A DNA stretch of 64,000 nt from an uncultured Collinsella sp. (GCA_958415625.1 CATYZI010000008.1:9667-73666); one strand, 5' to 3'. Shown: positions 33,117-42,390, numbered from the stretch's first letter. Notes: generated by a model from the letters alone, not told the origin. Numbers and translations are program-made.

Positions 33117-33401
33117 GTGCCTGAGGTTGACGCTGCACAGCTCGAGGGTGAGGCAATGCTCTCAGATCGCATCGCCGATCTCGTCGAATATCTCGTTGTT
33201 CAGATCGTCGACGACCCGGATTCCGTGAGCCTTGAGGTCATCGATGGTGATGACGCCTCTACGATTGAGGTTTCGGTCGCCGAGGATGACGTCGCTAAGG
33301 TCATCGGCCGTCGTGGCCGTACCATCAAGGCCATTCGCACGCTCGCCCGTGCACTGGCCGCTCGCCTCGACACTGCTGTCGAGGTAGAGGTTCTGGGCTA
33401 G
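33117..33401 (+). CDS. khpA: KH-domain RNA-binding protein KhpA
   Basis: A 94-residue single KH-domain protein, the KhpA/YlqC family. The GXXG loop is IGRRGRTIKAIRTLA. It starts at GTG 33117 after GGAG, 3 bases beyond the rpsP stop, and the N-terminal 14 residues are an extra acidic stretch. KhpA usually acts with KhpB/Jag in RNA binding and cell-size control. Confidence 0.92.
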   Translation: MPEVDAAQLEGEAMLSDRIADLVEYLVVQIVDDPDSVSLEVIDGDDASTIEVSVAEDDVAKVIGRRGRTIKAIRTLARALAARLDTAVEVEVLG

Positions 33402-33405
33402 GACC

Positions 33406-33927
33406 TTGAGGTCCCAGTACAAAAACATCGCCCGTGTGGTCAAGTCGCACGGAAGGAAGGGGGAGGTCCTCGCGCAGCCGCTGCGGGGGCTTCCTTCTGT
33501 ATTGACGCCGGGTATGCGTGTTGCCTTGACGCCACCGGCGCTCAAACGCGACCGTTTTTGCACGGTCGTGTCCGTCACCGATACGGGCGATGGCGATCTG
33601 GTCTCGTTTGAGGGCATTGACGACTTGACGGCCGCCGAGGGCATCATCGGATGCTATGTGTTGGCAAATCGTGACGATTTTGAGCTCGATTCGCTCGACG
33701 CCGCCTATACCGACCTGATGGGTCGCGAGGTGGTCGACGAGCACTTCGGTTCACTCGGCACGATCGTCGAGATCATGTCGACGCCCGCTAACGATGTTTG
33801 GGTTGTCGAGGGCGATCGGTACGGCGAGGTACTGATTCCCGTGATCGAGCAGGTTGTGCTCGATCTTCCCGACACAGGAACAATTTCCGTCCACGTTATG
33901 GACGGCCTGATCGATATGGACAAGTAG
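33406..33927 (+). CDS. rimM: 16S rRNA processing protein RimM
   Basis: A 173-residue assembly factor for the 30S head, binding S19. The N-terminal RimM barrel starts NIARVVKSHGRKGEVLAQP, followed by the PRC-barrel domain (DLMGREVVDEHFGSLGTIVEI, NDVWVVEGDRYGEVLIPVIEQVVLDLP). TTG 33406 lies 4 bases after the khpA stop and has only a weak RBS, consistent with coupling. The order rimM-trmD is conserved. Confidence 0.94.
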   Translation: MRSQYKNIARVVKSHGRKGEVLAQPLRGLPSVLTPGMRVALTPPALKRDRFCTVVSVTDTGDGDLVSFEGIDDLTAAEGIIGCYVLANRDDFELDSLDAAYTDLMGREVVDEHFGSLGTIVEIMSTPANDVWVVEGDRYGEVLIPVIEQVVLDLPDTGTISVHVMDGLIDMDK

Positions 33928-33937
33928 GGAGGACAAC

Positions 33938-34696
33938 ATGCTGATTGAGACCCTTTCGGTCTTTCCCGAGATGTTTGAGCCCGTCATGTCCACATCGATT
34001 TTGGGCCGCGCCCGCAAGGCCGGCCTTTTTGATTTTAAGGCGTATAACCTGCGCGACTGGACGCACGACCGTCATCGTACCGTCGATGACGAGCCGTACG
34101 GCGGCGGGCAGGGCATGCTCATGAAGGTCGAGCCTATCGCCGAGGCCATCGAGGCCATTAGCGCGGAGGGCCCTCGGCCGACGGTGGTGTTCTTCACCCC
34201 GTGCGGCGAGCCCTTTACGCAGCATGTGGCCGAGCGCCTGCTCAAAAGCGAGCGCCTGCTGTTTGTGTGCAGCCGTTACGAGGGTGTCGACGAGCGTGCC
34301 TATGCGTATGCCGACGAGCGCCTGTCGATCGGCGATTACGTGCTCACGGGCGGCGAGCTTCCCGCTATGGTCGTTGCCGATGCCGTCGTACGCCTGATTC
34401 CCGGCGCCCTTGGTGACGAGATGAGCAACGTCGACGAGTCGTTCTCGACCGCCGAGGACGGAGGCCTGCTCGAGTATGCGCAGTACACCCGCCCCGCCGA
34501 GTTCAACGGCGAGGGCGTGCCGCCGGTGCTCGTGAGTGGCGACCACGCCAAGGTTGACGCTTGGCGCCGCAAGAACGCCATCGAGCGCACCTGCCGCTGG
34601 CGTCCCGACTTGATCGAGACTGCGCGGCTCACGCCCGAGGAGCGCGCTTACGCGCAGGAGATCCTTGACGCTTCGTATTCGCAGAGCGAGGAGTGA
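33938..34696 (+). CDS. trmD: tRNA (guanine37-N1)-methyltransferase
   Basis: Methylates G37 of tRNAs with a G at position 36, preventing frameshifts. The protein has 252 residues. It begins IETLSVFPEMFEP, and the trefoil-knot SAM motifs include PYGGGQGMLMK, CSRYEGVDER and SIGDYVLTGGELPAMV. Its stop (TGA 34694) is embedded in the ribosome binding region of lepB. Confidence 0.96.
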   Translation: MLIETLSVFPEMFEPVMSTSILGRARKAGLFDFKAYNLRDWTHDRHRTVDDEPYGGGQGMLMKVEPIAEAIEAISAEGPRPTVVFFTPCGEPFTQHVAERLLKSERLLFVCSRYEGVDERAYAYADERLSIGDYVLTGGELPAMVVADAVVRLIPGALGDEMSNVDESFSTAEDGGLLEYAQYTRPAEFNGEGVPPVLVSGDHAKVDAWRRKNAIERTCRWRPDLIETARLTPEERAYAQEILDASYSQSEE

Positions 34697-34698
34697 GT

Positions 34699-35262
34699 AT
34701 GGTTCCATCGCAGCATTCCGCGTTGAGGGGCGCTTTTGAGTGGATCGCGGTCATCGCGATCGCGCTTGTGGCCACCTTCCTGATCCGCACCTTTGTGGTC
34801 GAGCCCTTTGTGGTGCCCACCGGTTCTATGGAGGACACGATTGAGATTGGCGACCAGATCCTGGCGCAAAAGGTGAGCCTCGAGCTCGGTCAGCCCGTCA
34901 AGCAGGGCGATATCGTGGTGTTTCACAACCCCGACGGCACCTCCGAGCATGATATTCTTGTCAAGCGCGTTATTGCCACGGCCGGCCAGACGGTCGACCT
35001 GCAGGACGGCAAGGTGGTCGTTGACGGCCAAGCGCTCGACGAGGACTATACGGCGGGCATGAGCTGGCCGCTTTCGGTCCAAGCGCCCGGCGTCCAGGTG
35101 AGCTATCCCTACACCGTCCCCGACGGGTGTGTGTGGGTGATGGGCGACAACCGAGAGAACTCAGCCGACTCCCGCTATTTTGGGCCGGTCGACCGCTCCG
35201 ACTTAATGGCCGTTGCACTCGTTCGCTACTGGCCGCTCAACCGCATCGGCGCTATCGACTAA
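34699..35262 (+). CDS. lepB: Signal peptidase I
   Basis: Cleaves signal peptides of exported proteins. The 187-residue protein has one N-terminal membrane helix (WIAVIAIALVATFLI), catalytic Ser43 in PTGSMEDT and general-base Lys89 in LVKRVIA. The later GDNRENSADSRYFGPV box is intact. ATG 34699 follows GAGGAG by 5 bases; a GTG at 34693 overlaps the trmD stop and is less likely. It closes the rpsP-khpA-rimM-trmD-lepB run. Confidence 0.95.
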   Translation: MVPSQHSALRGAFEWIAVIAIALVATFLIRTFVVEPFVVPTGSMEDTIEIGDQILAQKVSLELGQPVKQGDIVVFHNPDGTSEHDILVKRVIATAGQTVDLQDGKVVVDGQALDEDYTAGMSWPLSVQAPGVQVSYPYTVPDGCVWVMGDNRENSADSRYFGPVDRSDLMAVALVRYWPLNRIGAID

Positions 35263-35321
35263 AAACCGCTATAGTACAGTACCTAACCGTGTAATCGTTT
35301 CGACGAGGGGATATTAGAGGC

Positions 35322-36233
35322 ATGAACGCTTCATCGCTTTCCTTCCAAGACATCATCCTGCGCCTCCAGCAGTACTGGGGCGAGCAGGGCTGCGTCATTA
35401 TGCAGCCCTATGACTCCGAGGTCGGTGCCGGTACCTTCCATACCGCGACCACGCTGCGCTCGCTCGGTCCCGCCGAGTGGCGCACCTGCTATGCGCAGCC
35501 CTGCCGCCGTCCCGCCGACGGCCGCTACGGCGAGAACCCTAACCGCATGCAGCACTACTATCAGTTCCAGGTGCTCATCAAGCCCTCACCGGTCAACGCA
35601 CAGGAGCTCTACCTGGGGTCTCTTGCCGCCATTGGCCTGGACCCCAACGACCATGACGTTCGCTTTGTCGAGGACGACTGGGAGAGCCCGACCCTGGGCG
35701 CCTGGGGCCTTGGCTGGGAGGTCTGGCTCAACGGTATGGAGGTCACGCAGTTTACGTACTTCCAGCAGGTGGGCGGTATCGAGGTCGACCCCGTGCCCGT
35801 CGAGATCACCTATGGCCTGGAGCGTATCGCCATGTATGCCCAGGGCGTCAACTCCGTTTACGACCTGGTGTGGAGCTACCTGCCCGACGGTACGCCCATG
35901 ACCTATGGCGACGTGTTCCTCGAGAACGAGCGCGAGTTCAGTGCCTATAACTTTGAGGTCGCCAACGTCGAGATGATGCGTCAGAAGTTTGACGACTACG
36001 AGGCCGAGTGCCATTCCTGCCTGGAGCGCAAGCTGCCGCTGCCCGCATACGACTGCGTCATGAAGTGCAGCCACGCTTTCAATCTGCTCGATGCCCGCGG
36101 CGCGCTGTCCGCGGTCGAGCGTGCCAATTACATCCTGCGCGTCCGCGCCGTCGCCAAGGCGTGCTGCGAGGCCTATATGGCCGAGGTCGCCGGAGTCAAC
36201 GAGAATGCCGACCAGGAAGGCGAGGTGGCGTAA
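35322..36233 (+). CDS. glyQ: Glycyl-tRNA synthetase alpha subunit
   Basis: The catalytic subunit of the alpha2-beta2 GlyRS. The protein has 303 residues: LSFQDIILRLQQYWGEQGCVIMQPYDSEVGAGTFH at the start, then the class II core with EWRTCYAQPCRRPADGRYGENPNR and LGWEVWLNGMEVTQFTYFQQVGG. AGGGGATATTAGAGG precedes the ATG. It pairs with glyS 3 bases downstream. Confidence 0.97.
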   Translation: MNASSLSFQDIILRLQQYWGEQGCVIMQPYDSEVGAGTFHTATTLRSLGPAEWRTCYAQPCRRPADGRYGENPNRMQHYYQFQVLIKPSPVNAQELYLGSLAAIGLDPNDHDVRFVEDDWESPTLGAWGLGWEVWLNGMEVTQFTYFQQVGGIEVDPVPVEITYGLERIAMYAQGVNSVYDLVWSYLPDGTPMTYGDVFLENEREFSAYNFEVANVEMMRQKFDDYEAECHSCLERKLPLPAYDCVMKCSHAFNLLDARGALSAVERANYILRVRAVAKACCEAYMAEVAGVNENADQEGEVA

Positions 36234-36236
36234 GCC

Positions 36237-38333
36237 ATGGCAGACGCTAAGGATTTCCTGTTTGAGATCGGTACGGAGGAAATGCCCTCCGCGCCGCTGA
36301 ACAATGCCGTCAAGCAGCTTGGCACCATGATCGCCAAGGGTCTCGACGAGGCCGGTCTGGCCCACGGCGAGGTCCGCGTGATCTCGAGCCCGCGTCGCCT
36401 GGCTGCGCTCGTTGCCGACGTCGCCACCGCGACCGATGAGGTTCACGAGGTCAAGCGTGGCCCTGCGGCCAACATCGCCTTCGACGCTGACGGAAACGCC
36501 ACCAAGGCCGCCCAGGGCTTCGCCCGCAAATGCGGTGTGGCTGCCGAGGACCTGGTCCGTCGCGAGGACACCGACGGCCGTGAGTACGTCTTTGCCGAGA
36601 AGAACATTCCTTCCGCTCCGGCTACTCCGATCCTGACGGCCCTGTGCGAGAAGACCATCGCCGGCCTGCAGTGGCCCAACTACCGTAGTCAGCGCTGGGG
36701 CCACGAGCACGCCACCTTCGTGCGCCCGGTCCGCTGGATCTGCTGCCTTTTGGGCGAGGATGTTGTGCCCGTGTCGTTTGCCGACGTGACGAGCGGCAAC
36801 ACCACGCGCGGCCATCGCGTGCTTGGCCCCGGTGACCACGTTGTCGCTAGCCCCGCCGCCTACGAGCAGGTGCTCGAGGACGCCGGCGTGCTTTCTGCCG
36901 AGCGCCGTCGCGAGGTGATTCTCGCCGGTATCGCCGAGGTTGAGGCTGCCCGTCCTGGCTGCCATGTCGATACGCCCAAGAAGGTCTTCGAGGAGGTCAT
37001 CAACCTCTGCGAGTGGCCGACGGTGCTCGTCGGTACCTTCGATGAGGAGTTCCTCAAGGTCCCGCACGAGATCATCTGCGAGTCCATGCTCACCAACCAG
37101 CGCTACTTCCCGATCTATGACGGCGAGGGCAAGCTGACGCGTGAGTTCGTGGTCGTTTCCAATAGCAAGCCCGAGAACGCCGAGCGCGTGATCGACGGCA
37201 ACGAGCGCGTCGTGCGTGCCCGTCTGGACGACGCTAAGTTCTTCTACGAGGAGGACCTGAAGATCTCCCTCGACGAGTTCCGTGAGCGCCTGGCCAAGGT
37301 CGCCTTCCAGGAGAAGCTCGGCAGCGTGCTCGCCAAGTCCGAGCGCATTGAGCAGCTCGCGCTCGCTATTGCCCGCGAGGCTCATCTGGGCGCCCATCTT
37401 GCCGCCGACGCCGCTCGCGCCGCGCACCTGTGCAAGGCCGACCTGGTGTCCAACGCCGTCGTCGAGTTCACGGGCCAGCAGGGCGTGATGGGCGGTTACT
37501 ACGCCACCGCGATGGGGGAGAACGACGAGGTCGCCCACGCCATTCGCGATCATTATCGTCCCCGCTTTGCCGGTGACGAGCTGCCCGAGGGCACCGCTGG
37601 CTGCATCGTGGCCTGCGCCGACAAGCTCGATACCATCGCCGGTATCTTTGCCATCGGCGAGCCCCCGACCGGCTCCTCCGATCCCTACGCGCTGCGTCGT
37701 GCCGCTATCGGTATCATCAACATTCTGCGCGACCGTCTGCCGATCGACCCCACGTCGCTGATTGACTTTGCTCTGCAGCTTTACAGCGAGCAGGGCATTG
37801 AGTTCGACGCCGCCGAGGTCGCCCAGCAGGTTCGTGACTTCTTCCATGGCCGCCTGGTGAGCATGGCCCGCGACGAAAAGATCCCGGCCGATACCGTTGC
37901 CGCCGTCTCCGCGGTGCACATTATCGCCCCGTCCGTCTTCTTCGCCCGCTGCGCCGCCCTCGACGAGGCCCGCAAGAATGATGCCGAGACCTTTGACAAC
38001 CTGGCTACCGCCTATGCCCGTGCCGCGCACATCTCCAAGCCCGAGCTGGGTGCGGAGTACGACCGCAGCCTGATGGGCGAGGTCGAGCTCGCGCTCGCCG
38101 ACGCCTCCGAGGCTGCTCAGACCGCTGTCGATGCCGCCCTTGCTGCCGAGGACTACCCGGCCGCATTTGCCGCCCTCGCCGCCCTGCGCGCGCCCATCGA
38201 CCGTTTCTTCGATGAGGTCATGGTCATGGACAAGGACGAGCAGCTTCGCGATAATCGCCTTAAGCTGCTCAACCGCTTCGAGGCCGTTTTCTCCGGCATC
38301 GCCAACATCGGTGAGCTTGCCCGCAAAAAGTAA
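36237..38333 (+). CDS. glyS: Glycyl-tRNA synthetase beta subunit
   Basis: The 698-residue tRNA-binding subunit of GlyRS. It begins FLFEIGTEEMPSAPL, includes an HD-like region and a C-terminal DALR anticodon-binding domain (VELALADASEAAQTAVD...DRFFDEVMVMDKDE). It lies 3 bases after glyQ, which ensures equal amounts. Collinsella-type genomes use the two-subunit enzyme rather than the single-chain form. Confidence 0.97.
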   Translation: MADAKDFLFEIGTEEMPSAPLNNAVKQLGTMIAKGLDEAGLAHGEVRVISSPRRLAALVADVATATDEVHEVKRGPAANIAFDADGNATKAAQGFARKCGVAAEDLVRREDTDGREYVFAEKNIPSAPATPILTALCEKTIAGLQWPNYRSQRWGHEHATFVRPVRWICCLLGEDVVPVSFADVTSGNTTRGHRVLGPGDHVVASPAAYEQVLEDAGVLSAERRREVILAGIAEVEAARPGCHVDTPKKVFEEVINLCEWPTVLVGTFDEEFLKVPHEIICESMLTNQRYFPIYDGEGKLTREFVVVSNSKPENAERVIDGNERVVRARLDDAKFFYEEDLKISLDEFRERLAKVAFQEKLGSVLAKSERIEQLALAIAREAHLGAHLAADAARAAHLCKADLVSNAVVEFTGQQGVMGGYYATAMGENDEVAHAIRDHYRPRFAGDELPEGTAGCIVACADKLDTIAGIFAIGEPPTGSSDPYALRRAAIGIINILRDRLPIDPTSLIDFALQLYSEQGIEFDAAEVAQQVRDFFHGRLVSMARDEKIPADTVAAVSAVHIIAPSVFFARCAALDEARKNDAETFDNLATAYARAAHISKPELGAEYDRSLMGEVELALADASEAAQTAVDAALAAEDYPAAFAALAALRAPIDRFFDEVMVMDKDEQLRDNRLKLLNRFEAVFSGIANIGELARKK

Positions 38334-38367
38334 GCCAGCCTGCGCATAAGCGCAAAAGGAGCCCCGC

Positions 38368-39243
38368 ATGGATTGCCCGGTCACCGCTCGTCCCACCGTC
38401 ATCGTTATCTCCGACTCGCTCGGCGATACCGCTTGTGAGGTGGTGCTTGCGGCGTCCGGGCAATTTGATGAAGGGGCTTTTCGCGTTTTGCGTCTGCCTA
38501 AGGTGACCTCTGTGGAGCAGGTCAAGTCATTTGTGGGGCCGCGCGTCGATGCGGACCATCGCGATATTGCCGTGTTCCACACCATTGTCGATCCGGCGCT
38601 TCGCGCCCGCGTGCTCGATTACCTGGGTATGCTGCATATCCGTTCGGTCGACCTGATCGGCCCGACGCTTGCCGTGCTGTCGGCGCTCATCGGTGTACCG
38701 CCCAAGGGCGTTGCGGGCGTGATTCACAAGACCGATGACCGCTATTTCCATCGTATCGAGGCCATGGAGTATTTCGTTGAGCACGATGACGGTCGTGGTT
38801 GCGACGATCTGTCGGGTGCCGATATCGTGCTGCTGGGTGTGTCGCGTACATCCAAGACGCCGCTGTCGATGTATTTAGCCTATCAGGGCTACAAGGTCGC
38901 CAATGTCCCATTGGCGCATGGCATGGAGCCGCCCAAGTCGATTTACGAGGTCGACCCGATGCGCCTGTTCGGCCTGATTTCGACCGTCGATATGATTTCC
39001 GAAATTCGCGATAGCCGCTTGGGCGATGACTACGCCCGTGCCGTTGCCGGCTCCTATGCCGAGCCCGAGAGCGTGCGTAGTGAGCTTGCGGAAGCCCGCG
39101 CGCTCATGAAACGCCTGGGCTGCTTTGTAGTGCGTACCGACGGCAAAGCCATCGAGGAAAGCGCTGCCGAGATCATTGCTCACCTCGAAGAGATTCAAGA
39201 GGCAAGAGCCCGCCGTGCCGCCCGCCGCGCTCAACAAAAGTAG
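38368..39243 (+). CDS. ppsR: Pyruvate, phosphate dikinase regulatory protein (DUF299)
   Basis: A 291-residue bifunctional kinase/pyrophosphorylase (the RP family) that inactivates PPDK by ADP-dependent threonine phosphorylation and reverses it with phosphate. Motifs: VIVISDSLGDTACEVVLAA at the N-terminus, HKTDDRYFHRIEAMEYFVEHDDG, and the P-loop-like GVSRTSKTPLSMYLAYQGYKVANVPL. The immediately downstream gene is its substrate, ppdK, a strongly supporting context. The start ATG has AAAGGAGC upstream. Confidence 0.95.
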   Translation: MDCPVTARPTVIVISDSLGDTACEVVLAASGQFDEGAFRVLRLPKVTSVEQVKSFVGPRVDADHRDIAVFHTIVDPALRARVLDYLGMLHIRSVDLIGPTLAVLSALIGVPPKGVAGVIHKTDDRYFHRIEAMEYFVEHDDGRGCDDLSGADIVLLGVSRTSKTPLSMYLAYQGYKVANVPLAHGMEPPKSIYEVDPMRLFGLISTVDMISEIRDSRLGDDYARAVAGSYAEPESVRSELAEARALMKRLGCFVVRTDGKAIEESAAEIIAHLEEIQEARARRAARRAQQK

Positions 39244-39262
39244 CTCACTTGGGACAAGGTTG

Positions 39263-39305
39263 TTTGGGTAGCTAATTTGGGACGGGGCTCTTTTAGCTAC
39301 CCAAA
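39263..39305. repeat. REP-like hairpin, copy B
   Basis: TTTGGGTAGCTAA (39263-39275) and TTAGCTACCCAAA (39293-39305) are perfect 13-bp complements. A partial first copy (TAGCTCACTTGGGAC, 39241-39255) lies just upstream and includes the ppsR stop codon. The loop carries TTTGGGACGGGGC, which resembles copy A at 31218-31246. It could also end ppsR transcription. Confidence 0.6.
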
Positions 39306-39409
39306 GAGAATACTTGAAAATAATGCTGATAAATGGTAAAGCGATTTAGCAAAAACATCGCATACTACCTGCATTTTCCTTGTAGTGGTATCTTCATAAG
39401 ATAACCACC

Positions 39410-39447
39410 TTTACCTACCGTTTACCGCCGGTTTTAGCACGTTTACC
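39410..39447. promoter_or_regulatory. Phased TTTACC repeats upstream of ppdK
   Basis: TTTACC occurs at 39410, 39421 and 39442, spaced 11 and 21 bases (one and two helical turns), and its complement GGTAAA occurs at 39335. Such spacing places all copies on one face of the helix and suggests an operator. The regulator is unknown. Confidence 0.45.
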
Positions 39448-39569
39448 AAACCGCGCACCCTCTGCTCAAGCCTGTCCAAAACCCGCCGTATAGTTCCCTC
39501 ACGGCCCGCATCCGGCGGGTCGATTCGTTACCACGGTCGTGCGCGTGAGCGCATGGAAGGGGAAGTATC

Positions 39570-42320
39570 GTGAGCGATTGCAAGAGGGTTTACCGTTTTG
39601 GCACCGACGCCCAAGGCACTTGTGTGACTGAGGGCGACAAGTCCATGAACTTTGTGCTTGGCGGCAAGGGCGCGAACCTTGCCGAGATGAGCCGTATCGG
39701 CCTGCCAGTTCCCGGCGGCTTTACCATTACCTGCCAGACCTGTGTCGAGTATTCCGGTGCCGGCAACGTGTGGCCTGATGGTGCACTCGATGAGATCGTT
39801 GCCGCCGAGGCAGACCTCGAGGCTCGCTGCGGCAAGAAGCTCGGTGACGCCAACGACCCGCTGCTCGTATCGGTGCGCTCGGGTGCTCCGTTCTCCATGC
39901 CCGGTATGATGGACACGGTTCTCAACCTGGGTCTCAACGACGATTCCGTTCAGGGTCTCATTGCCCAGACGCAAAACCCGCGTTTTGCCTGGGATAGCTA
40001 CCGCCGCTTTATCCAGATGTTCTCCAACGTCGTCATGGGCGTCGATGCCGACCTGTTCGAGAACGCCCTGACCCAGGCTCGTCTGGTCGCCGGCGTTCGC
40101 GTCGATTCCGAGCTTTCGGCCGAGGATCTGCAAGAGCTCGTCGAGACCTTCAAGGGCCTCTTCTCCGAGAACGTCGAGGCCGCCCTGTACCCCGAGCTCG
40201 AGGTTGTCGATGGCAAGCCCGTCTTCCCGCACGACCCGGAGCTCCAGTTACGCCTTGCCATCCAAGCCGTCTTTGGCAGCTGGATGAACGAGCGTGCGTG
40301 CATCTACCGCAAGCAGCATGCTATCTCCGACGAGCTCGGTACCGCCGTCAACGTGCAGGCCATGGCTTTTGGTAATAAGGGCGAGACCTCCGCGACCGGC
40401 GTTGCCTTTACGCGCAACCCGGCCGACGGCACTAAGGAGTTCTACGGCGACTTTCTGGTGAACGCCCAGGGCGAGGACGTTGTCGCCGGCATCCGCAACA
40501 CCGAGCCCATCGCCGACCTCAAGACCACCCCGGGCCTCGAGTCTGCAGGTGAGGAGCTCGAGCGCGTGTTCCTGACGCTCGAGGATCACTATCGCGATAT
40601 GTGCGATATCGAGTTCACCATCGAGCAGGGTAAGCTCTGGATGCTCCAGACTCGCGTGGGCAAGCGCACCGCTACCGCCGCCCTGCGTATCGCCATCGAG
40701 ATGGTCGAGGAAGGCCTGATCACCCGTGAGGAGGCCGTGAGCCGCATCGACCCCGCACAGCTCGACCAGCTCCTGCACCCGCAGTTCGACGCCTCCAAGA
40801 AGTACGAGGCGCTGGCTAGCGGTCTGAACGCCAGCCCCGGTGCCGCCGTGGGCGAGGTCGTGTTCTCGAGCGATGACGCCGTTGCACGTTCCGCCGAGGG
40901 GCATAAAGTCATTTTGGTTCGCTGGGAGACCAACCCCGACGACCTGAAGGGTATGGTTGCCGCCGAGGGTATCTTGACGAGCCATGGTGGCAAGACGAGC
41001 CACGCCGCCGTTATCGCGCGCGGCATGGGTACGCCCTGCGTCTGCGGTGTCGAGCGCTTCCGCATCGACGCCGCCGAGAAGGTCGTGCGCATCGAGGGCA
41101 GCGACCGCGTGCTGCACGAGGGCGATGTCATCTCCATCGACGGCACCCAGGGCATCGTCGTCGATGGCGCCGTCGATCTGGTTTCGGCCGAGCTCACTGG
41201 CGACCTGGACACCATCTTGTCCTGGGCCGACGAGATCCGTCTGGACGAGACCGACGGTCACGCCAACCATGTACGCGTCAACGCCGACAACCCCGAGGAT
41301 GCCGCGCTCGCGCTCGAGTTTGGCGCCGAGGCCATCGGCCTGTGCCGTACCGAGCACATGTTCCTGGGCGATCGCAAGAACATCATCCAGAGCTTTATCC
41401 TGTCCGACGATGAGGCCGTGAAGCAGCAGGCCCTGGTCGATCTGCTCAAGGTTCAGACCGAGGACTTCCTGGCGATGTTCAAGACCATGTCTGGCCGCGA
41501 TGTGGTCGTCCGCCTGCTCGATCCGCCGCTGCATGAGTTCCTGGATGATCCTCGCGAGCTCGAGGTCGCCATCACCAAGAAGGAAGCCGCTGGCGCCAGC
41601 GAGGAAGAGCTTGCCGCCCTGCGTGCCCGCCTGCGTCGTATCGACGGCATGGTCGAGTCCAACCCGATGCTGGGCTTGCGCGGCGTGCGCCTGTCCGTCG
41701 TCTTTGGCGATCTGCCACTCATGCAGGTCCGCGCCGTCGCCATGGCTGCCGCCCACCTTATCAAGGAAGGCGTCGATCCGCGCCCCGAGATCATGGTTCC
41801 GCTCGTCTCCATCACGGCCGAGCATGTCCAGACCCGCGAGGTCATTGAGCACGTAATCGCCGAGGTATCCGCCGAGGAGGGCGTCGAGCTCAACATTCCC
41901 GTGGGCACGATGCTCGAGTTGCCGCGCGCCTGCATGGTCGCTGACGAAATCGCCCAGCACGCAGATTTCTTCTGCTTTGGCACCAACGACCTCACCCAGA
42001 CGACCTTCGGCTTCTCGCGCGACGATGCCGAGGCCAAGTTCATTCCGCTGTACCTGCACAAGAAGATCCTGAAGGACAACCCCTTCGAGACCATCGACTC
42101 GGCGGTGCTGGAGCTCGTGCGCATGGCTGTCGAGAAGGGTCGCGCCACCAATCCCGGCATGCACTTTGGCGTGTGCGGTGAGCACGGCGGCGACCCCAAG
42201 TCGATCAAGGGCCTGTTTAACGTGGCCGACGTGGACTACGTGTCCTGCTCGCCCTATCGCGTGCCCCTCGCGCGCCTGGCTGCCGCTCAGGCCAGGCTCG
42301 AGGCCAAGCGCAACGCCTAG
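39570..42320 (+). CDS. ppdK: Pyruvate, phosphate dikinase
   Basis: Interconverts pyruvate, ATP and phosphate with PEP, AMP and pyrophosphate. The 916-residue protein has the full domain set: an N-terminal nucleotide-binding grasp with KGANLAEMSRIGLPVPGGFTI and SVRSGAPFSMPGMMDTVLNLGLND, the phosphohistidine domain GILTSHGGKTSHAAVIARGMG (catalytic His), and a C-terminal PEP/pyruvate barrel with GLCRTEHMFLGDRK, MVPLVS and FGTNDLTQTTFGFSRDD. It starts at GTG 39570 after GGAAGGGGAAG. In anaerobes it serves glycolysis with pyrophosphate or gluconeogenesis. PpsR, one gene upstream, should target the Thr two residues from the catalytic His (GGKTSHA). Confidence 0.97.
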   Translation: MSDCKRVYRFGTDAQGTCVTEGDKSMNFVLGGKGANLAEMSRIGLPVPGGFTITCQTCVEYSGAGNVWPDGALDEIVAAEADLEARCGKKLGDANDPLLVSVRSGAPFSMPGMMDTVLNLGLNDDSVQGLIAQTQNPRFAWDSYRRFIQMFSNVVMGVDADLFENALTQARLVAGVRVDSELSAEDLQELVETFKGLFSENVEAALYPELEVVDGKPVFPHDPELQLRLAIQAVFGSWMNERACIYRKQHAISDELGTAVNVQAMAFGNKGETSATGVAFTRNPADGTKEFYGDFLVNAQGEDVVAGIRNTEPIADLKTTPGLESAGEELERVFLTLEDHYRDMCDIEFTIEQGKLWMLQTRVGKRTATAALRIAIEMVEEGLITREEAVSRIDPAQLDQLLHPQFDASKKYEALASGLNASPGAAVGEVVFSSDDAVARSAEGHKVILVRWETNPDDLKGMVAAEGILTSHGGKTSHAAVIARGMGTPCVCGVERFRIDAAEKVVRIEGSDRVLHEGDVISIDGTQGIVVDGAVDLVSAELTGDLDTILSWADEIRLDETDGHANHVRVNADNPEDAALALEFGAEAIGLCRTEHMFLGDRKNIIQSFILSDDEAVKQQALVDLLKVQTEDFLAMFKTMSGRDVVVRLLDPPLHEFLDDPRELEVAITKKEAAGASEEELAALRARLRRIDGMVESNPMLGLRGVRLSVVFGDLPLMQVRAVAMAAAHLIKEGVDPRPEIMVPLVSITAEHVQTREVIEHVIAEVSAEEGVELNIPVGTMLELPRACMVADEIAQHADFFCFGTNDLTQTTFGFSRDDAEAKFIPLYLHKKILKDNPFETIDSAVLELVRMAVEKGRATNPGMHFGVCGEHGGDPKSIKGLFNVADVDYVSCSPYRVPLARLAAAQARLEAKRNA

Positions 42321-42358
42321 CGCTCTGCGCATCGACGCCTAGCGTAGCCCCCCCTCAT

Positions 42359-42390
42359 ACCGCCCGTCTCATTCGTGAGGCGGGCGGTTA
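42359..42390 (+). terminator. Hairpin after ppdK
   Basis: ACCGCCCGTCTCA pairs with TGAGGCGGGCGGT (13 bp, one wobble) with a TTCG tetraloop. The T tract is only TTA, so this is a likely but not ideal terminator. Confidence 0.7.

Larger units (their letters stand above)
39244..39569. promoter_or_regulatory. 326-base intergenic region between ppsR and ppdK
   Basis: No gene seen. It holds a tandem REP-like repeat and 13-bp hairpin (39241-39305), an A/T-rich stretch around 39306-39360, helically phased TTTACC repeats (39410-39447) and a second palindrome (ACCCGCCG/CGGCGGGT, 39481-39520) with a 24-base loop and no T tract. A -10-like TATAGT at 39489 lacks a good -35. The ppdK promoter is probably in the second half. 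Confidence 0.6.

Noticed and set aside
39481..39520. Palindrome ACCCGCCG/CGGCGGGT before ppdK as a terminator.
   Set aside because: The loop is 24 bases and no T tract follows, so it is not a convincing intrinsic terminator. It may be a leader structure.
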